DNA of 64,000 nt from a virus, in IMG/VR virus record IMGVR_UViG_3300042309_001504, positions 1-64,000 of that record. One strand, given 5' to 3'. Shown piece by piece: positions 51,876 to 60,648 of the stretch. The first letter of the stretch is position 1. Every line of letters begins with the position of its first letter. Made by a program: the position numbers and the translations under genes. The notes under the pieces were generated by a model. The model was not told where the DNA came from. It made no database searches and saw nothing but the letters and a program-made list of their open reading frames with translations.

Positions 51876-53710
51876 AAACTATCTCCTATCTTTAGCGTGG
51901 AAGAAATATCCATAATTTTATCTAACATTGCTACACCCAATACATCAAACTTAATTATACCAATACTTTCTAAATCTTGCATTTCCATACCAGCAATCGG
52001 TTGTTTATTTTTAGTGTCATAAACCATAGGACAAATATTTTCTAGATCATTAGACGCTATAACAACTCCGGCAGCATGTTTTGATTGATTAGATTTAGTG
52101 CCTTCTAATCTAATAGCCTGTTCAAATCTTTTGGCAAGTGGTCCTTCTAAGGAATCATTTTCTCCTATATAACACCATTCTTTTAGATCTTTACTATTAT
52201 TTTCTAATGCCCACTGTATTATTGATGCTTCTCCATATTCTTCTTTCATTTCTTGAAGTTCATCAGCAATTTTAGCCTCGTCCGGTATAAATTTAGTAAT
52301 CTTATTCATCTCATCAAAAGATACATTTCCATATGCTCTCAAAACATCTTTTAATGCACCACGACCTTTCATCGTATTAAAAGTAATCATTTGTGATACT
52401 TTTTTGTGACCATATTTATTTTTTATATAATTTATAATATCTTCCCTTTTATTAATTGGCACATCGATATCGATATCTGGCATACTAATTCTATCCTTGG
52501 TATTTCTACCAGCATTATAAAATCTATCAAACATAAGATTATATTTAATAGGATCTATAGATGTTATTCCTAATAAATAAGAAACTAAACATCCAGCAGC
52601 ACTACCTCTTCCCGGACCCGGCAACCAGTTGTTATCTTTTACATAGTTAACAATATCGTTAACAATTAGAAAATAACTTGATAACCCGGCGCCTTGTAAA
52701 ACACCCAATTCATATTTTATTCTATCTGCATAAATATTTTCTTGCTCTTTAGTTATATTGCCAGATAGTTTTTGTTTCCATCCGTTTCTACATAATTGTC
52801 TAACATATTCATCATCCGAATCATATGATTTTGGATAATCAAATGGTGGAAGCATAGGCTTACTCATAATATCATACTCTTCACACATTGATGATGCGAA
52901 TAATGTGTTCTGGATCTCTTCTTCTGTATGAAGACTTTTCATTTCTTCAAAAGTAGGAATATGAAAATTATCAGATGTAAAAAAGCAACTCATACCAACA
53001 TCATCATCATTATCCAATTTTCTGTTAATTTCAGATAGTGTTGTTTTTAAATTATTACATAATAAAATTCTCTGATCAACAGCATCCTCTTTTCTACAAT
53101 AATGAGCATCAGGAGTACAGATTACTTTTATTCCAAATTTTTTACCAAGATCCCTAATATAAGAAGTTAGTGGTACTTGAATAGGTAAATTTTCTTGGTC
53201 TATTAGTTGAGATTCTAAAAATATATTTTCTCTACCAAAAACATCTATCAATTTATTTAGATGATTATTACTATTCTTATCACTATCTGAAGATATGTGA
53301 TCATTGTCAAGTATAGTATTAGCTAAAGATGATCCTAGATGACCAGTGATACAAAGCATATTTTTACTAATGATTGATCCTAAAGTATCTAGATCTAATC
53401 TTGGTTTCTTATAAAAATTATCTCCATAATTAGAAATAGAAATAACTTTTATCAAATCTTTCCATCCATTAAGATTTTTAGCTAGTATTAGCAAATGACT
53501 TAATTTACCATTTTCTTTGGTTTTTATAGATGCGTCTTGATCACAAACATATATTTCACAGCCTAAGATTGGTTTAATTCCTTTTTTATTCATTTCAGAA
53601 TAAAATTGTATAGCTCCAGAAATAGAACCATGATCTGTTAATGCGCAAGAAGTCGCACCTATTTCTAGACACCTATTAGCGATTTGATGTGGTTTAGACA
53701 ATCCATCCAA
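51872..53710 (-). CDS. dnaE: DNA polymerase III alpha, N-terminal fragment
   Basis: 612 residues in the frame starting at a TTG (53710). It shows the PHP region (ALTDHG near residue 21, GCEIYV, PDAHY), then the palm with PDIDID at residues 411-416 and KFDVLG with D589, the three catalytic aspartates of the family. The first PHP motif (HxH) is missing from this frame but encoded just upstream in another frame (53728-53772, after a good ribosome site), so the normal N-terminus is interrupted. The fragment stops just behind the third catalytic Asp, at a natural boundary before the fingers. Stop overlaps the next ATG. Confidence 0.93.
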   Translation of the reverse strand: MDGLSKPHQIANRCLEIGATSCALTDHGSISGAIQFYSEMNKKGIKPILGCEIYVCDQDASIKTKENGKLSHLLILAKNLNGWKDLIKVISISNYGDNFYKKPRLDLDTLGSIISKNMLCITGHLGSSLANTILDNDHISSDSDKNSNNHLNKLIDVFGRENIFLESQLIDQENLPIQVPLTSYIRDLGKKFGIKVICTPDAHYCRKEDAVDQRILLCNNLKTTLSEINRKLDNDDDVGMSCFFTSDNFHIPTFEEMKSLHTEEEIQNTLFASSMCEEYDIMSKPMLPPFDYPKSYDSDDEYVRQLCRNGWKQKLSGNITKEQENIYADRIKYELGVLQGAGLSSYFLIVNDIVNYVKDNNWLPGPGRGSAAGCLVSYLLGITSIDPIKYNLMFDRFYNAGRNTKDRISMPDIDIDVPINKREDIINYIKNKYGHKKVSQMITFNTMKGRGALKDVLRAYGNVSFDEMNKITKFIPDEAKIADELQEMKEEYGEASIIQWALENNSKDLKEWCYIGENDSLEGPLAKRFEQAIRLEGTKSNQSKHAAGVVIASNDLENICPMVYDTKNKQPIAGMEMQDLESIGIIKFDVLGVAMLDKIMDISSTLKIGDSL

Positions 53711-53727
53711 TAACGAGTAATGAGTCG

Positions 53728-53772
53728 TTAGGAATGGACATGCAAAGGCACATAAGTCTTTGTCATATCCAT
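53728..53772 (-). other. Out-of-frame 5' end of dnaE carrying the HxH motif
   Basis: Behind AAGGAG, the ATG at 53772 opens a frame MDMTKTYVPLHVHS that ends at TAA 53730-53728. LHVHS is the first metal-binding PHP motif and should be followed by the HYSLLDG motif, which occurs in the frame used by 51872-53710. A single base shift (one extra C before CTAACG, or -1 reading) joins them as HVHS-LTT-HYSLLDG. Confidence 0.75.
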
Positions 53773-53799
53773 CTATTTGTCTCCTTTCTTTTCTTAAAA

Positions 53800-54798
53800 T
53801 TATTCAACGCTGCCCGGTGCTTTGTATGCCGATACAGTATAACCGGGAAAAGTGTATTCGTCAACAACAACATCCATTCCTTTAACATCTATATCGTGTT
53901 TAATCTGTTCACATTTGGTCATTATATTATTTTTAGCAACTGTTTGGTTGTCTCTGTATTCAGTAATGGTTGGTATATGAGTATTTTCAAAAGACGTTTT
54001 ACCAAAATGGCATAACTTATTGCACATCCATGTTTTATTGAGTCTAGGTTTAGTGGTTTTTTTAATAATTTCATATTTATCTTTTAGCATATTTTCTGTG
54101 CTTTTTAGGTCAGAATTATTAAAACATATAGAGTATGGACCACCATCATTAATAAAATAGATTGTTACAATAACATTATCTATATGAGGATATAATTGCT
54201 TTAATGCATAATGATAAATTTTAAGCTGAGGATCTTTTTCTAGCTTTTCCTGTGTCTTTTCTTGTCCTGTGGCCCAATCTAATCTACGACCAGTTTTCCA
54301 ATCTACAATTTCATATGTATTATCATCTATTTTAGTAATTAGATCTATCGTTCCCTTAATTGCTAAATTACCACTAATAGTTTCATCTTTTAATTTGAAA
54401 GAGTATTTAGACCATGGTTTTTTAATTTCTATATCAAACTTTTGTTCTGGACACACTATGATTCTATTTCTTGGATCAAACATTCCTCCATTATGAGATA
54501 TGGCCTTATATACCCAGCTATGACAATCTTTATAATCTTTAATTTCCCATGTATGATGGGAAAATTGTTTAGAATAATAATTATATACTTTTTCTATAAT
54601 AGTATTTAAATTATATTTATTAACATTAATATTACCAAGTATATCATCTTCAACAGTTTTTTCATCATTTTGAACTCCTTGTTGTATAACGGCTAGAATT
54701 TCTAAAACTTTATGAACTATCGTTCCTTTATCCGCCTTTTTATTAGACGGACCCCTCCATCCTAAAACATATTCGAAAAAATATTGCTGTTCGCACAT
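53800..54798 (-). CDS. RecB/Cas4-like PD-(D/E)XK nuclease
   Basis: 332 residues. KGTIVHKVLE holds the His of RecB-type nucleases, IKGTIDLI the Asp, YEIVDWKTG the D-x-K catalytic core, and QLKIYHYAL the following QxxxY-like helix. The activity would be on DNA ends in recombination or replication. Upstream of the ATG at 54798 the same frame continues (SSSYNTHN joined to MCEQQYFFEY), which is the expected start of this family, so the true start may be a non-ATG codon about 12-15 codons earlier. Ends 27 bases before the dnaE-N leader. Confidence 0.82.
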   Translation of the reverse strand: MCEQQYFFEYVLGWRGPSNKKADKGTIVHKVLEILAVIQQGVQNDEKTVEDDILGNINVNKYNLNTIIEKVYNYYSKQFSHHTWEIKDYKDCHSWVYKAISHNGGMFDPRNRIIVCPEQKFDIEIKKPWSKYSFKLKDETISGNLAIKGTIDLITKIDDNTYEIVDWKTGRRLDWATGQEKTQEKLEKDPQLKIYHYALKQLYPHIDNVIVTIYFINDGGPYSICFNNSDLKSTENMLKDKYEIIKKTTKPRLNKTWMCNKLCHFGKTSFENTHIPTITEYRDNQTVAKNNIMTKCEQIKHDIDVKGMDVVVDEYTFPGYTVSAYKAPGSVE

Positions 54799-54839
54799 AT
54801 TGTGCGTATTATAACTAGATGATCTAAAGTAAGTAATAA

Positions 54840-55427
54840 TTATGATATCACCTTATGTTGTGTGAGAAAATTGTATATTATTTTATTTTGTTCTCCAATA
54901 TTTAAATATCTATTATCAACTACAAGATCAAAATTATTCTGATTATATTTATTATCATCTAAAGCCATCTCACTTAAATGATCAGAATTGTATGGATTTC
55001 TAGTTAATTTAATAACAAGACCTCCAACTTCTTTTATTGCATCTACTTCATTAGGAAATCTACAATCAGCAATAATTGCGACAGTTGGTTTTTCTTGCTG
55101 TATTTTTCTGACAGTAGCACTAGACCATACATTCGTTTGCATCGCCCTAAACATATCTGTTCCAACCATTTGCATAACTTCTCTGGCCGTTAATTGTTTA
55201 TTATCCCAAAAACAGTTTACTAGTTCATTTTTTGATTCATCAGAACCATAACACTGATCATATGTTAATCCTAGTATATTTATACAAATATCTTGTTTTA
55301 GTGGATCAGCAAAATTATATATTTTTACATCTCCCAATAAGTTACCAGTAACTATATTGGCAACAAATTCTGAACAAGTTGTTTTGCCTGACTGTTTTCT
55401 GCCAGCGAAAGCAATAATTTTTGTCAT
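54840..55427 (-). CDS. Deoxynucleoside monophosphate kinase
   Basis: 195 residues. A P-loop GRKQSGKTT sits at residues 9-17, and the segments QLTAREVMQMVGTDMFR, followed by W-S-S-A-T and IIADCRFPNEVDAI, are characteristic of phage dNMP kinases. The enzyme phosphorylates deoxynucleotides to diphosphates for phage DNA synthesis. The start overlaps the primase stop as ATGA and the end lies near the nuclease gene. With ribonucleotide reductase upstream it supplies dNTPs. Confidence 0.83.
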   Translation of the reverse strand: MTKIIAFAGRKQSGKTTCSEFVANIVTGNLLGDVKIYNFADPLKQDICINILGLTYDQCYGSDESKNELVNCFWDNKQLTAREVMQMVGTDMFRAMQTNVWSSATVRKIQQEKPTVAIIADCRFPNEVDAIKEVGGLVIKLTRNPYNSDHLSEMALDDNKYNQNNFDLVVDNRYLNIGEQNKIIYNFLTQHKVIS

Positions 55428-56617
55428 GTTATACTCTTTAAATACTCTTTAATTTGTTTGTTGATTTCATCACTTGTCATTTCGCCAATATCAGATTTAG
55501 ATATGGTTGGCGTATATATTTGATAGGTTTTTTGACATTTTTCAATAATGTTTTCTGCTGCTTTCTTACCAGCATCATCATTATCTGTTAAAATTACTAT
55601 TTTCATAGCGCCAGAACTATCTAATAGTAGTTTTTGTCTGTCGCTCATAGAAGAGCCAAAAATGGCTACGCTGTTATGTATATCGTTTTCCTCTAATCTC
55701 CATACGTTTCCAGGACTCTCTACTATAATTACAATATGGTCTTTTTTGATATATTCTTTTGAAAACCATAAATTATATAAATGATTTTGACACTTAAATC
55801 CATTACTATGTTTCCACTTGCTATATTTATAACCTTCTTCTTTGGAAGGACACGAATGGTTGTGGTCATGATGATATTTGCATTCGCCGCATTTTTCAAA
55901 TATTGAACGACCAGTACATCCAACAACATACTGCCCGGTAATGTCGTATACGGGCGCTACGACCCTATTAGACATTTCTTTATTTGGTCTGTCGCATAGA
56001 CCAACATCGTATTTAACCAGAACATCTGACGAATATCCACGATTTATGTAATATTGTGATGGTATTTTTAAATGACTACGAACAACATCTCTAGTTAAAC
56101 TAGGAACATTATCGGTATTGCTGTTATTATGTATCTTTTCTATAATTCTAGTAAAAGATTTTTTATCTTCAGTTTGATAATCAATTTTTATTTCTGCAAT
56201 ACTATTTCCTAAAAACTTTTCAGCAAAGTTTATTGCTTCATAGAAAGATGCGGTTTTATCTCCAGATTCACCCCATTTATATTTTCTATTAGAAATTATT
56301 CCTCTAATAAAACCTAAAATAGACTCCTTGAAAAATTTTTCACACCCATGAGTTCTGCATTTCCAATTACCTCTATAATTATCTCCCTCATGATAAATAT
56401 TTAATGCGGTTGGATTATCTCCACCATGAATAGGACAGGTCATAGAAATCATAGAACTATTTGTGTGTTTATAATCAATATTAAAATGAGATAATAAATC
56501 ATCTATCTTATCACATAATTGATCACAAATGATTTTTAGTTCTAATTGATTATATGAACGGTAGGGTTTCGTGGTCGTTCTCAATGTCAAATTCTTCATC
56601 AGTATTATTAGTTCCAT
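55424..56617 (-). CDS. DnaG-like DNA primase
   Basis: 397 residues (start could be the second Met, six codons on; it overlaps the helicase gene by about 50-68 bases). Residues about 55-90 have a CHC2-like zinc site (CPIHGGDNPT, C-R-T-H-G-C). The TOPRIM core follows: IVIIVESPGNVW with the Glu and VILTDNDDAGKK with the DxD acids. Between them an additional Cys/His cluster (CGECKYHHDHNHSC) may bind a second zinc. It would make RNA primers for the split DnaE polymerase, with the neighbouring DnaB helicase. Confidence 0.87.
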   Translation of the reverse strand: MELIILMKNLTLRTTTKPYRSYNQLELKIICDQLCDKIDDLLSHFNIDYKHTNSSMISMTCPIHGGDNPTALNIYHEGDNYRGNWKCRTHGCEKFFKESILGFIRGIISNRKYKWGESGDKTASFYEAINFAEKFLGNSIAEIKIDYQTEDKKSFTRIIEKIHNNSNTDNVPSLTRDVVRSHLKIPSQYYINRGYSSDVLVKYDVGLCDRPNKEMSNRVVAPVYDITGQYVVGCTGRSIFEKCGECKYHHDHNHSCPSKEEGYKYSKWKHSNGFKCQNHLYNLWFSKEYIKKDHIVIIVESPGNVWRLEENDIHNSVAIFGSSMSDRQKLLLDSSGAMKIVILTDNDDAGKKAAENIIEKCQKTYQIYTPTISKSDIGEMTSDEINKQIKEYLKSIT

Positions 56618-58004
56618 TAAGTAATTCTAATCTTGTTTTACCCTCAACAATTTTGGCACACCAACCCTTCATATAGCAGTTGATATAGTCATTGTCGTCC
56701 AATCCGCCGCCGTGTCTACTAATGAGTGGAACTAGTTTGCGATTACCGTTTGTTGGTCCATCTTCTGCAATTTCTTCATCACTTTTTCTTTTAAAGATTG
56801 TAAAGTTACTACACAACCAAATGATTCTATCTGAACCACTTGCTGTATCTGTACTTTCTTTTGATATTCCGTCTCTATTTAATTGTATAAAAGCCACAAC
56901 AGGAATTTTATATTGGGTAGCAAAATTATGCAATGACGTCATCATAAAACCCAATACCTGATATTCTTTCATATCCTGAGATATTCCGGCACTATCCATC
57001 AGCTTCAAATAATCATAAAAAATCACACAATCTTTGGCTGTACCATCTGGATTAAGTCCAACATCTTTAACCAGCCATCTTCTCATTATTGCTATTTGTT
57101 CTTCAAAACTTTTACCGGCAATAGATTTATAATAAAGTTTTGTTTCTAGTAAATCTTTAGCAGCTTTGGTGACTTTATTTTTAAGAGTTTCTGATTGATA
57201 AAATTTACCAGTTTCTATACTATTAATTTCTACTTCTGTCATCATAGCTAATATTCTATGAATATGGTCTTCTTTTGTCATTTCTGTATCTAAATTCAAT
57301 ACAGGAATTTTAAGCTTATTTGCTATATGAAAACCCATATTATCCGACAATAATGTTTTGCCTGTTTTTGGCCTTGCTGCTATAACATTGATTGTGCTTT
57401 TTCTTAATCCTCCACCTATAGACTGATCATATATCGGAAACCCGGTTGAAATACCAACTTGATCTATTGGATTATTTCCTAAATATTCTATATATTGATC
57501 TATTTCGTTACCAATAATTTCAGGATTATTATCTACTTGATCTATAGAATTAACAAAATTAAACACACTGTCTTCTGCTATACTAACTATACTATTTATG
57601 CTTTCTGTGCCAGAAATATTTTCTATTTTATTTTGTGCATGTTGAAGTTGTTGAGTTAGTAGTCTGGCTATTTCTAGCTTCTTAATTTTAGTCGCAAACT
57701 TCTTAACATTATTTTTTTCTACAGGAAAACTTAATATGGCTTTAAGATGTTGAATCTCGTCTTTATGAGATAAAATATGAGATAAACCAACCTCTTGAGA
57801 TGCTGATAAAATCGATGCTATATCAAGTTTGGTTTTAGGCTCTGACGATAAAATATGCTTTATACATTTATATAAATAAATATTGCTATCTATAGTAAAT
57901 GTTGACTCTGATATAATATCAGAAATTTCCACATATACTTCATCACCAAACAAACATATTCCGCTTAAAACAGCTCTTTCGGCCGCAGAGTCAGATAATA
58001 TCAT
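56550..58004 (-). CDS. dnaB: Replicative DNA helicase (DnaB family)
   Basis: 484 residues from the Met at 58004 (MILSDSAAERAVLSGI, the normal N-terminal pattern, preceded by CAGGATGAAAAT). A longer in-frame start at 58094 lies inside the upstream gene. N-terminal helical domain, then Walker A (ARPKTGKTLL), a hinge, DCVIFYDYLKLMD as Walker B and VVAFIQLNRDG as motif H3. A D-R-I-I-W-L strand follows. It should unwind DNA as a hexamer with the primase, whose gene overlaps its end. All motifs expected for the RecA-type domain are present. Confidence 0.93.
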   Translation of the reverse strand: MILSDSAAERAVLSGICLFGDEVYVEISDIISESTFTIDSNIYLYKCIKHILSSEPKTKLDIASILSASQEVGLSHILSHKDEIQHLKAILSFPVEKNNVKKFATKIKKLEIARLLTQQLQHAQNKIENISGTESINSIVSIAEDSVFNFVNSIDQVDNNPEIIGNEIDQYIEYLGNNPIDQVGISTGFPIYDQSIGGGLRKSTINVIAARPKTGKTLLSDNMGFHIANKLKIPVLNLDTEMTKEDHIHRILAMMTEVEINSIETGKFYQSETLKNKVTKAAKDLLETKLYYKSIAGKSFEEQIAIMRRWLVKDVGLNPDGTAKDCVIFYDYLKLMDSAGISQDMKEYQVLGFMMTSLHNFATQYKIPVVAFIQLNRDGISKESTDTASGSDRIIWLCSNFTIFKRKSDEEIAEDGPTNGNRKLVPLISRHGGGLDDNDYINCYMKGWCAKIVEGKTRLELLNGTNNTDEEFDIENDHETLPFI

Positions 58005-58008
58005 ATTT

Positions 58009-58359
58009 TCATCCTGCTGAAATGGAACACTTATTACACTTATATCTATCTGTTGATATAACCAACGATGGACTAACCTTATCTTGTTTACCACAAACCC
58101 TGCATTTTACAGAAACCAAATTTGTTTTTCTGGTTCTTGGCATAGGCGGTTTTTGTTGTAATCTTTGATCTATTTCTACGTCCTCTTTATGCATATTTTT
58201 TTCTGGCATATCAGAGAATTTATTATAGAAATTGCTCTTTTTAGTTTTTGTAGGGGTGGGTTCGTCCTCTACTTCAGTATTAGTTTCTGACGACTGATTG
58301 TCCAACATTAGTTGTAACATATCGATCATCTGTTGAATTTGTTTAGGAGATAGATCCAT
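58009..58359 (-). CDS. Zinc-ribbon protein before the helicase
   Basis: 116 residues. N-terminal helix (PKQIQQMIDMLQLMLDNQ), a disordered Glu/Lys/Thr-rich middle, and a C-terminal four-Cys ribbon (CRVCGKQD ... CNKCSIS). Placed just upstream of dnaB and overlapping the previous gene by about 17 bases, it could be a helicase-loading or DNA-contact factor, but the sequence gives no proof. Confidence 0.6.
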   Translation of the reverse strand: MDLSPKQIQQMIDMLQLMLDNQSSETNTEVEDEPTPTKTKKSNFYNKFSDMPEKNMHKEDVEIDQRLQQKPPMPRTRKTNLVSVKCRVCGKQDKVSPSLVISTDRYKCNKCSISAG

Positions 58360-58831
58360 GTTTTACCTTTGTTTTTAAAATGGATAAGAGAATATCAGAT
58401 AGATTTTTAATACTATTTGCTATATATTGTAATCTGTCGCTTCTTTGTTTGGCATATTTTTTGATCTTATTAAGAGCATTTGCTTTATCATTATGCTTTA
58501 TAGCCTGACTAGATTTTTCTATGTATCCATAGCCTTTATAATTATTGATATCATCGGCTATAGCTTCTTTAATATTTTCTTCTGACCAATTATATCTAGC
58601 TATTTCTCTATTAATAGATCTTTGTACATGAAAAGAAAACTGTCCAAGTCTATATGCGATTATGGAACAATCTTCTGGTGTTAACTTTTCAAGCTCATCT
58701 CTAGACATATACAAATATTTATTTAATTCTGATTCATCAAATTGATTTGGTACATAGGTACCCAAACCTAATTGATTCTCATATTCGTCTAGAACTTTAT
58801 CCCATTCACTAACTTGATCTTTGGTGTTCAT
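58343..58831 (-). CDS. Hypothetical helical protein
   Basis: 162 residues, almost entirely helical and charged, for example SEWDKVLDEYENQLGL, LTPEDCSIIAYRLGQ, then VQRSINREIARYNWSEEN. No enzyme motif or metal site. It overlaps the downstream zinc-ribbon gene and is coupled to the upstream nuclease gene (ATGA at 58828-58831). A possible role as a helicase or recombination accessory is inferred only from its place in the replication operon. Confidence 0.5.
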   Translation of the reverse strand: MNTKDQVSEWDKVLDEYENQLGLGTYVPNQFDESELNKYLYMSRDELEKLTPEDCSIIAYRLGQFSFHVQRSINREIARYNWSEENIKEAIADDINNYKGYGYIEKSSQAIKHNDKANALNKIKKYAKQRSDRLQYIANSIKNLSDILLSILKTKVKHGSIS

Positions 58832-59229
58832 GTTTTAATAATTTCTTCCCAAGAGTCGATGTTATCATACGATAAAACTATATATTTAATATTATTATTT
58901 TCGCACCATTCTTTTTTATTCTCATCTCTTTTTTTATGTTTCATAAATCCTAATACGGAATTATGAAAAAATTTATTAAACTTAAAATGTTGTTCACCAT
59001 GAACTTCTACGCAAGTTTTTGTAAGAGGTAAATAAAAATCCATATATAGAGTTTCTGCTTTTCTTAATGGTATGGCTACTTCTTCTAAAATTTGTAGTGT
59101 AGGAAAACATTTATGTAATAGATCTCTTGCTTTAAGATGTAATGATGATTTATTTTGCATAGAACCATGGGAAATATTACCGATCAATTGCCAATGAACA
59201 GTATTATTATCTAAATCTTTTACTTGCAT
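58828..59229 (-). CDS. Vsr-like small endonuclease
   Basis: 133 residues. The order of motifs is a helix with KARDLLHKCF, then M-D-F-Y-L-P with Asp, C-V-E-V-H-G-E-Q-H-F with Glu and two His, a K-K-R-D-E-N-K-K-E-W-C helix and a K-Y-I-V-L-S-Y strand. This is the short PD-(D/E)XK/Vsr plan, with the H-G-E-Q-H site expected for metal binding. The gene at 43436 has the same core joined to a DNA-binding N-terminus. It overlaps the recombinase gene by ten bases. Mismatch-type nicking or Holliday junction cleavage are both possible. Confidence 0.62.
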   Translation of the reverse strand: MQVKDLDNNTVHWQLIGNISHGSMQNKSSLHLKARDLLHKCFPTLQILEEVAIPLRKAETLYMDFYLPLTKTCVEVHGEQHFKFNKFFHNSVLGFMKHKKRDENKKEWCENNNIKYIVLSYDNIDSWEEIIKT

Positions 59230-60239
59230 TTTAATCCCATAGTAGTTTTTATCTCATTCCATAAATCTTCGTACACTTTATTGTTATCTACTAAAAATTG
59301 TCTAGTTTTTTCTAAACCTTGAAATTTTGGTTTGTCTGGAGCACTTGTAAGAGTATACCATGCTCCGCCCTTGGATACAAGTCCCATATCAACAGCAAGA
59401 GTCAGTAATTCCATATATTTATCTATTCCTTGTCCATATCTTAAATAAGATGTTATTTTTCCTCCGGGTGGACCTAATGCTGAACATAATACTTGCCATT
59501 CGATTTCTTGTCCAATTTGAGGAGAATCGTCGGATAGATTCCATGCTTTGAAATAAGTTGCTTTTAATTTAATATCCGTTTGATATGCTATAGCCTGTCC
59601 ACTTTTTTCTTTCCATTCTACATATCCATTACCGGGATTACCCATCAAATGAGTTATACCTATAACAATATTTCTGTTCACAGGAATAACATTCGCAACT
59701 TTCCTACAAAATTTAGCTAATAATTTTGCCCCATCTGCTCTTTGCATTTTATTCATATCGCTTGTTATTTCTGCTTCTGTACACAATGCAGAATATGAGT
59801 CAATAATTAAAAGAGATCCTGGAATCTCATTAATAATTCTTTCTGCAATTTGTAAGTATTCTTCAGCATGTAATATTTTACCTGTTTGAGATCCAATCAC
59901 ATGAAATTTATCTAGATTTAATCCTGGTATTCCTTCCAAATCTCGTTTTTTCAATCGACCTTCAATATTTAGGTAGTACACATCCCTGCCATCTTTAAAA
60001 GAGCCGTAAGCATATTCTGGTTTTTGAGCATTTGCACAGAATGCTAAAGAAGTCGTGGTTTTTCCACACTTTGGTTGTCCGGTTAGAATTACGAATGATC
60101 CTTCCGGAATACCACCATTTAATACAACATCAAGAGATGGACTAATTGGTATAGTAATTAGATCTTTATCAACAACAGCATTTCCTGTTAGAATAACCTC
60201 AGAACCGAATGTTTTAGAAACATCTTCTTTAAGTCCCAT
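59220..60239 (-). CDS. RecA-like recombinase
   Basis: 339 residues. Walker A is GQPKCGKTT (about residues 54-62), Walker B is LLIIDSYSAL, and an I-T-H-L-M-G-N-P-G motif follows, as in RecA/UvsX/Sak4 ATPases. The N-terminal extension is short and the C-terminal helical tail carries K-x-x-R-Q-F-L. The protein should bind ssDNA and promote strand exchange or recombination-dependent replication. ATP-site and ssDNA-loop residues look intact. Upstream it overlaps a short gene by 11 bases. Confidence 0.83.
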   Translation of the reverse strand: MGLKEDVSKTFGSEVILTGNAVVDKDLITIPISPSLDVVLNGGIPEGSFVILTGQPKCGKTTTSLAFCANAQKPEYAYGSFKDGRDVYYLNIEGRLKKRDLEGIPGLNLDKFHVIGSQTGKILHAEEYLQIAERIINEIPGSLLIIDSYSALCTEAEITSDMNKMQRADGAKLLAKFCRKVANVIPVNRNIVIGITHLMGNPGNGYVEWKEKSGQAIAYQTDIKLKATYFKAWNLSDDSPQIGQEIEWQVLCSALGPPGGKITSYLRYGQGIDKYMELLTLAVDMGLVSKGGAWYTLTSAPDKPKFQGLEKTRQFLVDNNKVYEDLWNEIKTTMGLKCK

Positions 60240-60648
60240 TATCTAAGTCCCTTATTTTAGAAATAATATTTTTTGAAGTAGTAGATTGTCTAAAGTTAGT
60301 TTTTGGATTTCTGTCGATAGTTTTTGATAATTGAGTATTTTCTGATTCCAATTGCAACTTTTCGTATTCTATAATAGGCTTCAGATGGGGCGCTCTCAAT
60401 GAGTATATATTTTTAGATTTTGGATTAGATAAAGCTCTTACAACAGCTTTGTCTCCATATTGCTTAATCAACTTATTAGCCGATGCTATTTGATTTCTAA
60501 AAAATTTAGACCATTCATTATTCAGCCAAAATCTATAATGTAAATCCTTTTTTTCTATCAGAGCCTTTTTTTCACAGATTAACTCGGTAACATATTGAGC
60601 AGCAGAGACGGTTGTTTGAGAATACTTGGATGGATATTTATTTGCCAT
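60229..60648 (-). CDS. Hypothetical protein before the recombinase
   Basis: 139 residues from MANKYPSKYS at 60648; a longer frame to 60717 also exists. The N-terminal part (SQTTVSAAQYVTELICEKKALI) and L-H-Y-R-F-W-L-N-N-E-W-S-K-F-F-R-N-Q-I are helical and well ordered; the C-terminus is Asn/Thr-rich and likely disordered. No motif recognised. It overlaps the recombinase gene by 11 bases, suggesting a recombination partner. Confidence 0.6.
   Translation of the reverse strand: MANKYPSKYSQTTVSAAQYVTELICEKKALIEKKDLHYRFWLNNEWSKFFRNQIASANKLIKQYGDKAVVRALSNPKSKNIYSLRAPHLKPIIEYEKLQLESENTQLSKTIDRNPKTNFRQSTTSKNIISKIRDLDNGT

Noticed and set aside
49418-53710. Split intein in dnaE
   Set aside because: No intein sequence at either fragment end; the common intein site SFNKSH is uninterrupted, and the break lies elsewhere.
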